In this document: in pieces, positions 1 to 8,202 of the stretch
How the letters are laid out: every line of letters begins with the position of its first letter
How positions within the stretch are numbered: the first letter of the stretch is position 1
Assembly: GCF_017815515.1 (NCBI RefSeq)
Contig: NZ_CP072611.1
Span: forward strand, 1,736,001-1,800,000
Length of the DNA: 64,000 bases
Direction of reading: 5' to 3'
Origin: Aureimonas populi
GTDB taxonomy: Bacteria; Pseudomonadota; Alphaproteobacteria; Rhizobiales; Rhizobiaceae
Made by a program: the position numbers and the translations under genes
Notes under the pieces: model-generated
The model's database searches: none
What the model saw: the letters and a program-made list of their open reading frames with translations, nothing else
What the model was told of the DNA's origin: nothing

Positions 1-1443
1 AAGGGGGCGGGCAAGGGCGAGGCGGAGGCGCTCGCCGAGGCCGAGCGGCGGACGGCGATCGCATCGGGCCGCTGGACGTGGGAGACGTTGGCCGAGCGGT
101 ATGTGGAATACCTGTCGAAGCCCCGGACGACCTCCCGGGGCGTCATCAAGCTGCCGTCGCTGTCCACGGCGGCGGAGGCCCGACGATACCTGACGATGGA
201 GGCGACCGCGCCGCTTCGCGGCCGACTGGTCTCCGATCTTCGAACGGGCGACCTGGAGGAGGTTCGCGACGCCGCCGAGAAGGCGGGTGCGAAGGCGGCG
301 AGCCGTCAGTTCGTCGCCTACTCCAAGGCGGCCCTCTCATTCGCCCGGCGCAAGCATTCGCGGGTGTCAGGCCTCGAAGGTGTATCCCGCTGGTGGCTTG
401 AGGTCGAAAAGCTGGATTCCACGATCCCGGCTCCGCGTGCCCGTCACCCCTCCGTCGCCGAACTGGCGCATGTTCTATGGGTGGCCGAGACGACGCGGAC
501 AATGCCGGGGCGAGAAACGAAGCGACGCACGTCGGACGGCATCCTTTGTTCCCTCTGGTGGCTCGCCCTGACAGCGCAGCGCGCCGGGGCCGGGCTCTCG
601 CTCCGAAAGGCGCACGTCCTCCCATGGCCAGGCGGCCCGGAGGGCTGGCGGGTGGCCTACTTTCCCGGGGAAGTCATGAAGGCGGGACGACCCCACGCGA
701 TCCCCCTTCCACCCCGTGCCGTTCTCTTGGTTGAACGCGCGATAGCCGCAGCCGCCCGGAAGGATTCGGCGTTCGTCTTCCCGACCGTTCGCACGACCGG
801 GGACGTTGCTGACACGCCCATGACAAAATCTTCGCCGGGCCTGCTCCTGTCGCGGCTGCGCGGGCGCCCCGCCGACACAGCCCTCTGTGAGGAGGGAGAG
901 ACCGACGACAATGCGCGAGGCCCCGACCTCCTCGACGGCATCGAGCACTTCTCGCCGCATGATCTCCGCCGGACGTTCGCGACCACCTGCGGCGACCTCG
1001 CCGTTCGTGGCGATGCCGTGTCGGCGGTCCTCGACCATACGCAGGAGGTCGATACCGGCGGCCGGTTCGCACCTGCGGCCACGACGGCCGACATTACCCG
1101 GCTCGCCTACGATTACAGTCAGCGCCTTGAACTCAAGCGAGTGGCTGTCGAGGCGTGGACCGGCGCGCTCTTCGGGGCGTGCGACGCCGAGTGGGCCTCG
1201 CACCGGCCGAAGGGGCCCCGGATTGCATTGGGACCGGGCACCCCGATACCCGAATGGTTCCCGTGGTATCGGCGGATGGCAATCGAAGCCGAGCGGCGGG
1301 CGGCGGCGGAGGTTGAACGGGTCCGCCGCGAGCGCGAGGCGCGTGGACCGCTGCGTCTCGCCGCGCTGGGGAACGTCCGGCCTGACGACGAGCCCGACCC
1401 GGAATGGGTCGCGAGAGGAGAACGCAATGATTCGAGCAGGTAG
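1..1443 (+). CDS. Tyrosine-type site-specific integrase, 5'-truncated by window edge
   Basis: The frame is open from base 1, so the true start lies left of the window; the TTG at 88 lies inside the protein. The visible part has an N-terminal core-binding (SAM-like) region followed by a catalytic domain. Catalytic features are an Arg in TAQRAG (near base 580), the HDLRRTFAT box (about 958-984) with the second Arg, a DH in VLDHTQEVD, and a probable nucleophile Tyr in AYDYSQ (about 1108-1125). The order matches P4/phage-type tyrosine recombinases that integrate into tRNA genes. It is the likely integrase of the element ending at the tRNA-Arg near 11.6 kb. The spacing of the Tyr motif is unusual, so the exact nucleophile is inferred. 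Confidence 0.88.
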   Translation, partial: KGAGKGEAEALAEAERRTAIASGRWTWETLAERYVEYLSKPRTTSRGVIKLPSLSTAAEARRYLTMEATAPLRGRLVSDLRTGDLEEVRDAAEKAGAKAASRQFVAYSKAALSFARRKHSRVSGLEGVSRWWLEVEKLDSTIPAPRARHPSVAELAHVLWVAETTRTMPGRETKRRTSDGILCSLWWLALTAQRAGAGLSLRKAHVLPWPGGPEGWRVAYFPGEVMKAGRPHAIPLPPRAVLLVERAIAAAARKDSAFVFPTVRTTGDVADTPMTKSSPGLLLSRLRGRPADTALCEEGETDDNARGPDLLDGIEHFSPHDLRRTFATTCGDLAVRGDAVSAVLDHTQEVDTGGRFAPAATTADITRLAYDYSQRLELKRVAVEAWTGALFGACDAEWASHRPKGPRIALGPGTPIPEWFPWYRRMAIEAERRAAAEVERVRREREARGPLRLAALGNVRPDDEPDPEWVARGERNDSSR

Positions 1444-1794
1444 TTGGGTAGGAATTGGACGGCGAAGGGACGGGAATCGCCCTTTATGGGAGGGCGCAGG
1501 ACGGCACGAAGATCGAGGGCGGGTATCTTTCCATCCCGATGAATTGTTGTGACGTGAGGGCATCGCACGACCGTTCTAGTCGGGCTTCAACGGTGGTTTG
1601 ACTGCTCGTTGGAATGGAAACAATTCGAAACCGCTTTGAAGCGGACATACTGCGAGATGCTCAGCGCGGCGCTACCGGGAATTAAACACGCATCTTGGTG
1701 GCTTTTTCTATGCCATGTCTTCGACAGCGGGTCCGAACGTGTGATAACCATCGGACTTGAACCTATCAAATGACCGTGGCGTAAGGAGCAACGC
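1444..1794. other. Intergenic region, lower GC
   Basis: About 350 bases between the integrase stop and the DUF3825 gene. Base composition drops clearly from about 1,550 onward compared with the flanks. No reading frame here looks coding, and no clear hairpin terminator was seen. The promoter of the DUF3825 gene is presumably in this stretch, but no confident -35/-10 pair could be picked. Confidence 0.5.
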
Positions 1795-2694
1795 ATGGCA
1801 ACTAGAATCTTCGACTTCGCACGGGTCGCGGATTGGGACGATCGTCTCGCTACCTTGGCTAGTATGGCAGAACCCGAAAGATGGAAAAACCTTCACCTTC
1901 TGGCCAAGAACCAGCATCCCGTTCTTGATCGATATCTTACTCACACGTTCATCAGAGCGTATGACCAGCAGAAGATTGTTATCGCGGATCAGGTCGCCTG
2001 TTTCAACACCGGCCTCCTTACACCTGGTCAGGAAGAAATCTTTGGCGTTTTCACCGTTTCCGATACCTATGATCGCGCTCAACCGATCTCGCCTGCGAAC
2101 AAGAAGTGGTGGCTGAAGAGTTGGGCGAGATCCGGGGATAGGGTTCTGACGGACTTTATGGAATTGCCAAACCTGACCGAGTACTGGAACGATCCCAAAG
2201 ACTTGATATTTGATCCGAAGTTGCAGGTCCAACTCAATCTTGATCATATCATCCGCGACAACCTGAACCGGTTTCCTGAGGAACTGGGGGGAAAGGTAGG
2301 AAAGGATGGAAAGCCGACCGACCTCGCTGAAGATGCTGCGGGCGACGATGATGATGACAACAACGTTGAAGATAATGGTCAGCAACGCCAAATTCCGGTG
2401 GCGGCTAGGAATGCGCTAGAAGGTGCCGTCAAGCAGAGCATTCGGCTCGCTCAGAGAAGCTATCGTTTGGCAGTTCCTCAGTTCTACAGAGGCAAGATCC
2501 AGCTCCTGCTGCCTCTCTACCTCCGGGACTCATCACAGCCTGATCTGGCCCTCACCCTCGAACGTCACGGAGGTTGGTATAGGGCCGCGACTATTCTCTA
2601 CACGGACTGGGCCTACAGCCATGCTCGGCTGCTGGCACGGCCAAATAGCGAGTGGTTGGGTGGTTTCCGAACGGGTGTTCGGGACGTCGATTGA
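1795..2694 (+). CDS. DUF3825 domain-containing protein, probable cargo gene
   Basis: 299 residues starting at an ATG preceded by AAGGAG at suitable spacing. The pattern resembles DUF3825: an early FDFARVADWDDRL segment, LASMAEPERW, then CFNTGLLT around residue 70, and a C-terminal block with QLLLPLYL, then AATILYTDWAYSHARLLARP and a terminal WLGGF. An acidic run (GDDDDDNNVED) near residue 185 separates the two conserved halves. The molecular role of DUF3825 is not settled; an RNA-related role has been proposed for proteins combining it with OST-HTH domains. Composition is clearly lower in GC than all its neighbours, which points to recent acquisition as cargo. The assignment is from memory of the family pattern. 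Confidence 0.7.
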   Translation: MATRIFDFARVADWDDRLATLASMAEPERWKNLHLLAKNQHPVLDRYLTHTFIRAYDQQKIVIADQVACFNTGLLTPGQEEIFGVFTVSDTYDRAQPISPANKKWWLKSWARSGDRVLTDFMELPNLTEYWNDPKDLIFDPKLQVQLNLDHIIRDNLNRFPEELGGKVGKDGKPTDLAEDAAGDDDDDNNVEDNGQQRQIPVAARNALEGAVKQSIRLAQRSYRLAVPQFYRGKIQLLLPLYLRDSSQPDLALTLERHGGWYRAATILYTDWAYSHARLLARPNSEWLGGFRTGVRDVD

Positions 2695-2716
2695 TGAAGG
2701 GCAACGCACGGCCGTT

Positions 2717-3190
2717 TCAGACGGTCGTCAACGACCGTTTCCCACCCCCTCGCGCGGCGAACTTCGCGGCGAGGGTTCCGCCGTCGATCATGGACGCGCC
2801 GTCAATGGCGGAGAGGAGGCGGCGGCCCCGGGAGCGCCAGTCCGCGAGGCAGCGCGCCGGCTGGCGGTCGGCCTCTAGCCAGAGAGTTCGCCAAGCCCCG
2901 GGGTCGTCCTCATCGAGGGTCGCGAAGAGCGCCTGCAGGTCGTCGTCGCAGGCGATAGTGAGGTCCCGCCCGAGGGTGCCGCACCACGGTTCCGACTCTT
3001 GGCGAACACGCCGCCACGGGCGGCCCGATGACGTGGCCGCCGCCTCGCCGTCAGCGACCACCCACGCGCCGAGAGCGGTGTCGTAGGTGGACCACTCCGG
3101 AGCGCCGCGGCCTGCCGCGCGTCGGCGGACATAGCGGCGGAGCGAGGTCGCCTCACGGCAGGATTCGAGGGCCGCGGTCGCGGTCGTCAC
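2717..3190 (-). CDS. Hypothetical protein, last gene of mobilization operon
   Basis: 157 residues. It starts at a GTG that overlaps the relaxase stop codon as GTGA (3187-3190), which suggests translational coupling. The protein is Arg- and Trp-rich, with segments such as SEPWCGTLGRDLTIACDD and DPGAWRTLWLEADRQ; no known domain, signal peptide or membrane segment was recognised. Third-position GC is high along the frame, in keeping with a real gene. Its place behind a MobA/MobL relaxase suggests a role in mobilization or element maintenance, but this is inferred from context only. Confidence 0.65.
   Translation of the reverse strand: MTTATAALESCREATSLRRYVRRRAAGRGAPEWSTYDTALGAWVVADGEAAATSSGRPWRRVRQESEPWCGTLGRDLTIACDDDLQALFATLDEDDPGAWRTLWLEADRQPARCLADWRSRGRRLLSAIDGASMIDGGTLAAKFAARGGGKRSLTTV
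2721..2738. terminator. Convergent terminator-like hairpin
   Basis: An 8-bp perfect stem (ACGGTCGT / ACGACCGT) with a 2-base loop, followed by TTT on the plus strand. It sits between the DUF3825 stop and the stop of the leftward mobilization operon, and overlaps the last codons of the latter. Confidence 0.5.
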
Positions 3191-5010
3191 GAGGGCCGCC
3201 TCTCGTGGACGTTGGTCAAGGCCTGCGGCTCGGGGTGCGTGACGACGGTCGCGGCCCGCGGGTCCCGCTCCAGTTCGGCCGCCCCGAACTTACGGAAGGC
3301 GGACAGGCTGGCCGTGATCTCCTCACGGCCAGCTCGGGCAAGGTCGCGCCGTTGCTCGTCATCGAGGTGACCAGACACGAACGCGCGTAGGTTGGGATCG
3401 AGGTTCCGCAGCGCGACGACATCGCCCGAGGCCGCCGACAGGAGGAGATCCGCTTCCCGGGTTTCGCTGCGCACCGCGCGCAGGCGAGTGTCGGCCTCGG
3501 CGGCGGTGCCCGTCTCAACCGCCCAGGCGGCGGCGAGCGCTGGCGACGGCTCGTAGCCGTCGAGGCTCACGCCTTGTCGCTGACACTCCAGCCAGAGCCG
3601 GGCCTGCGACTCTGGCGGCCACGGGCCGTCGAGAGCGAGGTGCCCCGACCAGTCCTCGGCCGCCTTCGCCGCGAGGGCGCGCAGGGCCTCGTCGGATACG
3701 GGGCCGTGGAGGTCCACGTGGTCGCCGGAGTCGAGGAGCCGGCTACGCCCGCCGAGGCCGACGCGGACACCAGCGGGGGACTCCGTGACATCGGCGAAGC
3801 CGCGCCGCCGCCAACGGTCGGCGAGGCTGACGGCCTCGGCCTCCGGGATGGCCTTGCGGCGGGATCGGCCGGGCCTCTTAGTCGCCGCGGTGCGCGGCAG
3901 CCGATCTACGCCGTAGCCCGCCGACTCGGCGATGGCCTCGGCGAGCGCGGCGGCCTGCGGCGAGCGAGGCCCCCAGAGAGAGACGGTGCCGGACTCGTCA
4001 TCCACCTCCACCCAAGCGCCGTCGCGGAGCATCGTGCGGGTGCGGCGCGAATCCCTCGCGTCCACGAGGTAGAGGGCATCCCGGAACGGGGTGAAGTCGC
4101 CGTCAGGGAAGCGGTCGGCGAGGATCGACAGCTTGTAATCCTGCTGGTGAGGCTCTCGCTTCCTGGCGGGGGCGCGGGCGAATCCTCGGGCGGTCAGGGC
4201 CATTTCAATCTCCGTTTCGGTGAGGGCGTTGTCGATTTTCCGTGACTCACGAATCTTTGCCACATGGGTGGTGCGACGGTCGTTCTGCCGTCGCCTGACG
4301 ACGGAGGCCTTTCGGCGCTCGCCGATCAGGGGCTCCGGGGTCCGTGGGTCCCCGCGAGCCTGATACGAACGGTGGTCGGCGCGCCGTTTCGAGCCGACCG
4401 CTCGAAGGTGAGCGTTGAGCACGCCTGCGACACGCTCGCGCTCGCGGATGAGGGCATCGCCCTTCTTGCCTCCCGCCCGCCCGCCGCTCTCGAAGATCGC
4501 GAGGAGGTCCGCGTTCCGGGTTCCGGCAAATCCCGTATCGGTCGATGGGTCCAGGCGGCGCATGGTCATCAGGAGATGGCCGTGCGGCTGGCGTTCGCGG
4601 TCGGCCGCTGGCGGACAGTGGATCGCGACATCCACTACGGCACCGGCGGCGACATAGGGAGCCGCGACATCGCGCAGGAAGTCGGCCCATCGGTCGTCGG
4701 GAAGGTCGCGGGGGATCGAGACCTCCACCTCGCGCGCCGTGACCGAATCCTTACGCCGCTCGGCGAGCTCGGCGCGGCTCCATAGGGCCTCGCGATCATG
4801 CACCCAAGCGGGTGTGTCCGGCGAGGCCATAACGAACGAATCCGTTACGTGCTTCTTGCGTGAGTAGTCCCATGTCGAACCGGTGCGGGCATCGGTCAGG
4901 CGCGTTCCGGAACGATACGCCGCAGCGGCGACGGCCGACCGCCCCTTGCTCCGCTGAACGACTTTCGCGGAGACGTGGCACAGGGCCTCGTGGGCCGGGA
5001 GCGATGTCAC
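3187..5010 (-). CDS. mobA: MobA/MobL family relaxase (MOBQ type)
   Basis: 607 residues, GTG start coupled to the upstream gene stop (GTGA, 5007-5010). It would nick the element's oriT and pilot the strand during conjugative mobilization. The N-terminal relaxase domain shows AAAAYRSG (probable catalytic Tyr, near residue 32), then VVDVAIHCPP and the metal-binding QPHGHLLMTMR motif (about residues 125-152), the usual MobA/MobL arrangement. The rest is charged and without a recognised domain; no primase or helicase motif was identified. A matching oriT-like site lies about 330 bases upstream (5343-5380). No coupling protein or mating-pair-formation genes are visible, so a helper system is required. 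Confidence 0.9.
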   Translation of the reverse strand: MTSLPAHEALCHVSAKVVQRSKGRSAVAAAAYRSGTRLTDARTGSTWDYSRKKHVTDSFVMASPDTPAWVHDREALWSRAELAERRKDSVTAREVEVSIPRDLPDDRWADFLRDVAAPYVAAGAVVDVAIHCPPAADRERQPHGHLLMTMRRLDPSTDTGFAGTRNADLLAIFESGGRAGGKKGDALIRERERVAGVLNAHLRAVGSKRRADHRSYQARGDPRTPEPLIGERRKASVVRRRQNDRRTTHVAKIRESRKIDNALTETEIEMALTARGFARAPARKREPHQQDYKLSILADRFPDGDFTPFRDALYLVDARDSRRTRTMLRDGAWVEVDDESGTVSLWGPRSPQAAALAEAIAESAGYGVDRLPRTAATKRPGRSRRKAIPEAEAVSLADRWRRRGFADVTESPAGVRVGLGGRSRLLDSGDHVDLHGPVSDEALRALAAKAAEDWSGHLALDGPWPPESQARLWLECQRQGVSLDGYEPSPALAAAWAVETGTAAEADTRLRAVRSETREADLLLSAASGDVVALRNLDPNLRAFVSGHLDDEQRRDLARAGREEITASLSAFRKFGAAELERDPRAATVVTHPEPQALTNVHERRPS

Positions 5011-5297
5011 GCGGAGTCCTCGGGCGGAGCGTATGTCTGCATGTCGAAGTCCGGATCGTAGGAGTCCAGCGTGGCGAAGGGGTCGCCGATATCGAACACG
5101 TCGCGGCGGCGGTCGTCATCACGCCGGGCCCGGTGATCCGCGCGGAGCCAGCGGTCGCGGGCCTCGTCGTGGTGGTCGGCGAGCGCGTCGAGGTCGGCTC
5201 GGGCCGCGCCCGCCCGCCTCGCGGCGAGGAGGATGCGCTGCGCGTGGTCCCAGGCGGTGCGTTCGGCCTCGGCGATCTGGCGGTGTGCTGACGACAT
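5007..5297 (-). CDS. Hypothetical protein, first gene of mobilization operon
   Basis: 96 residues with an ATG start and a good GGGAGGA ribosome binding site just upstream. The N-terminal two thirds is rich in Ala, Arg, His and Asp and would form a long charged helix; the C-terminal end is acidic and aromatic (FDIGDPFATLDSYDPDFDMQ). No family was recognised. It precedes the relaxase gene with a 4-base GTGA overlap, so a relaxosome accessory role is plausible but only inferred from position. Confidence 0.65.
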   Translation of the reverse strand: MSSAHRQIAEAERTAWDHAQRILLAARRAGAARADLDALADHHDEARDRWLRADHRARRDDDRRRDVFDIGDPFATLDSYDPDFDMQTYAPPEDSA

Positions 5298-5342
5298 TCG
5301 TCCTCCCTCGTCGGCGACGGGGGCCAGCGCCGCAGGCCGTGC

Positions 5343-5380
5343 GCGTCATCCCCGCAGGGGATGACGCTTAAGCGCGCCCT
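5343..5380 (+). other. oriT: Putative origin of transfer (oriT) with RSF1010-like nic core
   Basis: A perfect 11-bp inverted repeat (GCGTCATCCCC / GGGGATGACGC, 5343-5353 and 5357-5367, loop GCA) is followed at once by TAAGCGCGCCCT (5369-5380). This closely matches the RSF1010/R1162 (MOBQ) arrangement, in which an inverted repeat is followed by a TAAGTGCGCCCT-type nic core (from memory). It lies in the intergenic region between the leftward relaxase operon and the rightward accessory gene, the expected place. The cleavage position would be within GCGCCC; this is inferred by analogy. Confidence 0.75.
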
Positions 5381-5415
5381 TCGGGTTGGATGGCTTCCCC
5401 CGACCGATTGTGAGG

Positions 5416-5520
5416 GCGCCGATTTGCTCGGCGCAAGGCGACGCCGGACCATGGGAGTCGGCGCCCCGCGACGGGGCGCCCGAGGCCGCATGAGACCTAC
5501 AAAAATAGGCGGCGGCCTCG
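5416..5520. repeat. Cluster of three perfect hairpins beside oriT
   Basis: Three adjacent inverted repeats: 5416-5422/5428-5434 (7 bp, loop 5), 5460-5468/5472-5480 (9 bp GGCGCCCCG/CGGGGCGCC, loop 3), and 5481-5489/5512-5520 (9 bp CGAGGCCGC/GCGGCCTCG). The last one encloses an A-rich loop with an inner CCTA/TAGG stem. The remaining 5298-5603 stretch holds no gene. This could be relaxosome protein binding sites or a rolling-circle double-strand origin for the Rep encoded at 9110-10768; neither is proven. Confidence 0.6.
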
Positions 5521-5603
5521 CTCCGGATCGGAAATCATTTCCGACGTGGAGGTGGATTCCGCCGGCGGCGATGGGGCCTCCGGCTCGGACGGGAGGCGAC
5601 GGC

Positions 5604-5867
5604 GTGACACTCGATCTCAAGAAGCTCGCGCAGCGGCGGGCAGCGCTGGAAAGCAAGCTGGCGCAGACGACTACGGCGCTTCGGGAGGCCCGGCGAAGGG
5701 ACGACACCAGGCGGAAGGTTGTCGTCGGGGGCGCGCTCCTCGCCGCCGTCAGGGATGGCGTGCTCCCTATCCATATCCTGACCGCGCTCGTCGGCCGGAT
5801 GACAGATCGCGACGCCGCACTCTTCGCGAGCGACACCGCTCCCGTCATGGCCGAACCCGGGGAGTAG
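5604..5867 (+). CDS. TraD/MobC-like mobilization accessory protein
   Basis: 87 residues from a GTG preceded by GGGAGG (5591-5596). A longer frame runs back to 5361 but would include oriT and hairpins, so the shorter start is preferred. The N-terminus is a coiled-coil-like helix (LKKLAQRRAALESKLAQ) followed by DTRRKVVVGGALLAAV, which resembles the small rhizobial TraD / MobC-type relaxosome proteins that share an RKxxTRxLIxLGGL-like core. It lies next to oriT, divergent from the relaxase, and only 5 bases ahead of the DotA/TraY-like gene, so the two are probably co-transcribed. The family assignment is by pattern only. Confidence 0.65.
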   Translation: MTLDLKKLAQRRAALESKLAQTTTALREARRRDDTRRKVVVGGALLAAVRDGVLPIHILTALVGRMTDRDAALFASDTAPVMAEPGE

Positions 5868-5872
5868 ATGCG

Positions 5873-7972
5873 ATGGCGCTCCCGTTCCCCGACCTCCTGT
5901 CGAACCCGCCGGATACGGACATCGCGTGGTCGGTCGTCACCGCCATCATTCCGATGTCGGGAGAGGCAACCGCCTTCTCGGTCGGCATCGGCGTCCTCGC
6001 CTCCGCACTGACGTTCCTCGCGGTCTGCTGGCTGGCATGGTTCTGGCTCTCGGGCCTGACGCAGGCCGCCTACTCCGGGAGACCCTTCGGCGACGGCATC
6101 CACGGCTTCTGGGGGCCGCTACGCGTGGTGCTGGCCTTCGGGATGCTGGTGCCGCTCTCGGGCGGCCTGCCTGCCGTTTCCTACGTCCTGCGAGACTTGG
6201 TGGCGCGTCCTGCCATCAACACGGCCAACGCGGTGGCGCAGTCCTCCACCGCCTACGTCGTGCGAGACGGGAACACGCTGTCACCCCTCTCTATCGGCGG
6301 GGCCTCGCTCGTGCGCGAGGTGTTCGAGTCCGAGGTCTGCGCGGCGGCGATCCTCGCGGGCCGTGCGAACCTCGCCGATACGTCGGCCGCGGCGGCGAGC
6401 CTGCCGAATCCTGCCGGGTCGCCCGTTGTGCGTCCGGCGAGGGAATCGTTCTGGCCATGGGGCGAGTCCACGCCCGCCGCGACGACTGGCTACTCGTGGT
6501 CATGGGGGCCAGCGTGCGGAAGCCTTTCGGTATCCGCCGCCAGCGAGTTCGGCGACGGGACATTCGGTGAGGCCCGGCGGCGGGCCATCGGAGAGATCGT
6601 GGCGGGCGTGAGGGCGCAGGAGTTCGTCCAGCGGCTCGCAGAGGCTGTGCGAGGGGTTGGTGTAGACCCGGCCCCGCCCTCCGAGGACATGATCGAGGCG
6701 GCCAAGGCCCACGGCCAGCTCCCCGCCGATCTCGCAACGACCATCGCGCGCGCGGGCGCCGATCTCGATCGCACGCTCTCCGTGGCGGCGACGGAGGTCG
6801 CCCGCAGGTCTGGAGCCGCGTCGACCATGCGCGGGGAGGTGCTGCGGGACGTGCAGGAGCGCGGGTTCATGGCCCTCGCCAGCTACTACCGGGTGCTGGC
6901 CCATGTCAGCCTGTCAACGGCCGAGGCAGCAGGCGAACGCCCTGTCCGCGTCAAGCCGGACCCCGCAGCGTTCGGGGTCTACGACGGCGAGGCCTCGCGG
7001 GCGCTCGCCTACGTCGGTACGCAGTTCCGGCGCGAGGCCGCCGCGAAGGTGCTGGCGGACGGCGAGATCGGAGAGGCGACCGCAGAGGCGTCGGGCGTAT
7101 TCGCCGACCTTGTGTCGACTGTCACGGACCCGATCCGGGATCACCTACTGTCATACGACGGGCCTCGTGCGGACCCGATCGCCGACATGATGGACATGGG
7201 GTCTCGCCTCATCGTCGGAGCAAAGGCGGGCTACGCCGTCGCCCTTGCCGCCTACGGCACGTCGGCGCTCTTCATGGGGGCCGGGCAAGGGGCGCTGGAT
7301 GCCATCATGGTGCCGGGCTGGCCGATCCTCGGCGTCTTCTTCCTCGTCGGGCTGGTGTTGACCTACGTCCTGCCGCTCGTTCCCTACGTCCTGATGTGGT
7401 TCGCGTTCGGGGCCTTCGTGCTGGAATTCGCGGTCGCGTCCATCGCCGTTCTCGTATGGGCGTTCGTCCACGTCCGGCCTGACGGGCAGACCTTCGTCAG
7501 CGAGGCCCAGCGACACGGCTACGGGCAACTTCTGATCGGCATCTTCTTCCGCCTTCCCGCAACCGTCCTGGCGTTCATCGCGGCCCACATGCTCGTCGTC
7601 GTCCTGCTGAACGCCTTCCTCGCCTCCTACAACCTCTCGGTTCAGGGAGCGAACATCGGGCGCGCAACCGGGCTGGCGGGGATCGTCGTGGCCTTCGCCG
7701 TCATGGTCTACATGCAGTGGCAGTTCGTCGTCTGGACCTTCCGGCTGATCCTGTCGGTGCCGGAGAAGCTGGGCGCATGGTTCGGCGTGTCGGTCGCCTC
7801 ATGGGGCGAGGGCGAGGCCGGGTCCACTGTCGTCGGTGGCGTGTGGTCCAGCCAGCGGAACATCCCGGGAGCTCCCAAGCCCGGCGGAAGCAAGGGCAGC
7901 GCCCCCGGCGAAAGCGTGAGGGCGAAAGGCGGTCGCCCCCTCGGCGCCAAACCGGGCCCGAAGGAGGGGTAA
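5873..7972 (+). CDS. Orphan DotA/TraY-like membrane protein
   Basis: 699 residues from an ATG with GGGGAG upstream; the frame is open further back but overlaps the previous gene. Two N-terminal membrane segments (about residues 35-62 and 83-105), a long hydrophilic middle, and a C-terminal cluster of four or five membrane segments (about 453-625). Family-like blocks are GFWGPLRVVLAFGMLVPLSG near residue 80, PLVPYVLMWFAFGAFVLEF near 505, then WAFVHVRPDGQ and a HGYGQLL segment, as in DotA/TraY proteins of I-type (Dot/Icm, IncI) type IV secretion systems. No other T4SS gene is seen in the window. It may swap into or block a helper machine; that is inference. Confidence 0.75.
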   Translation: MALPFPDLLSNPPDTDIAWSVVTAIIPMSGEATAFSVGIGVLASALTFLAVCWLAWFWLSGLTQAAYSGRPFGDGIHGFWGPLRVVLAFGMLVPLSGGLPAVSYVLRDLVARPAINTANAVAQSSTAYVVRDGNTLSPLSIGGASLVREVFESEVCAAAILAGRANLADTSAAAASLPNPAGSPVVRPARESFWPWGESTPAATTGYSWSWGPACGSLSVSAASEFGDGTFGEARRRAIGEIVAGVRAQEFVQRLAEAVRGVGVDPAPPSEDMIEAAKAHGQLPADLATTIARAGADLDRTLSVAATEVARRSGAASTMRGEVLRDVQERGFMALASYYRVLAHVSLSTAEAAGERPVRVKPDPAAFGVYDGEASRALAYVGTQFRREAAAKVLADGEIGEATAEASGVFADLVSTVTDPIRDHLLSYDGPRADPIADMMDMGSRLIVGAKAGYAVALAAYGTSALFMGAGQGALDAIMVPGWPILGVFFLVGLVLTYVLPLVPYVLMWFAFGAFVLEFAVASIAVLVWAFVHVRPDGQTFVSEAQRHGYGQLLIGIFFRLPATVLAFIAAHMLVVVLLNAFLASYNLSVQGANIGRATGLAGIVVAFAVMVYMQWQFVVWTFRLILSVPEKLGAWFGVSVASWGEGEAGSTVVGGVWSSQRNIPGAPKPGGSKGSAPGESVRAKGGRPLGAKPGPKEG

Positions 7973-7976
7973 ACGA

Positions 7977-8006
7977 GAACGGACGGCCCGCCAGAGCCGC
8001 CCGTTC
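7977..8006. terminator. Convergent terminator-like hairpin
   Basis: Stem GAACGGACGGC / GCCGCCCGTTC (7977-7987 and 7996-8006), 11 bp with one mismatch and an 8-base loop, starting 5 bases after the DotA/TraY-like stop and ending before the stop of the leftward 49-residue gene. No clear T-run follows. Confidence 0.5.
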
Positions 8007-8020
8007 GTCATCGGGTGGGA

Positions 8021-8170
8021 TCACCGCCCGATTGTGTAGGCCAGCGCCAGCAGGGCGAAGAAGGCCAGCGCGCCAAGGACGGGCAAGGCCACGATCGCCA
8101 TGGCCGCGATGGCGCGGAGGGCCGGGTTCCGGATGCCTGCCACCTGCGAGTAGTCGTAGCGTCGTGCCAT
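8021..8170 (-). CDS. Small single-pass membrane protein (49 residues)
   Basis: ATG at 8170 with GGAG (in GAAGGAGACCGGAC) at good spacing, stop at 8021. A basic, polar N-terminus (MARRYDYSQVAGIRN) is followed by one long hydrophobic stretch of about 28 residues (ALRAIAAMAIVALPVLGALA onward) and a short tail ending TIGR. This fits a small inner-membrane protein. No family was recognised. It is convergent with the DotA/TraY-like gene and lies downstream of another small membrane protein gene (8333-8524). Confidence 0.6.
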   Translation of the reverse strand: MARRYDYSQVAGIRNPALRAIAAMAIVALPVLGALAFFALLALAYTIGR

Positions 8171-8202
8171 GTCCGGTCTCCTTCGTTGCTGGCCGCTCTT
8201 CA

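Noticed and set aside
5361..5603. Longer start for the TraD/MobC-like gene
   Set aside because: The upstream part of the frame covers the nic core and hairpins, and a GTG with a good ribosome binding site lies at 5604.
4796..6103. 435-codon frame on the minus strand over the oriT region
   Set aside because: It crosses oriT, several hairpins and the starts of two better-supported genes; its composition does not look like protein.
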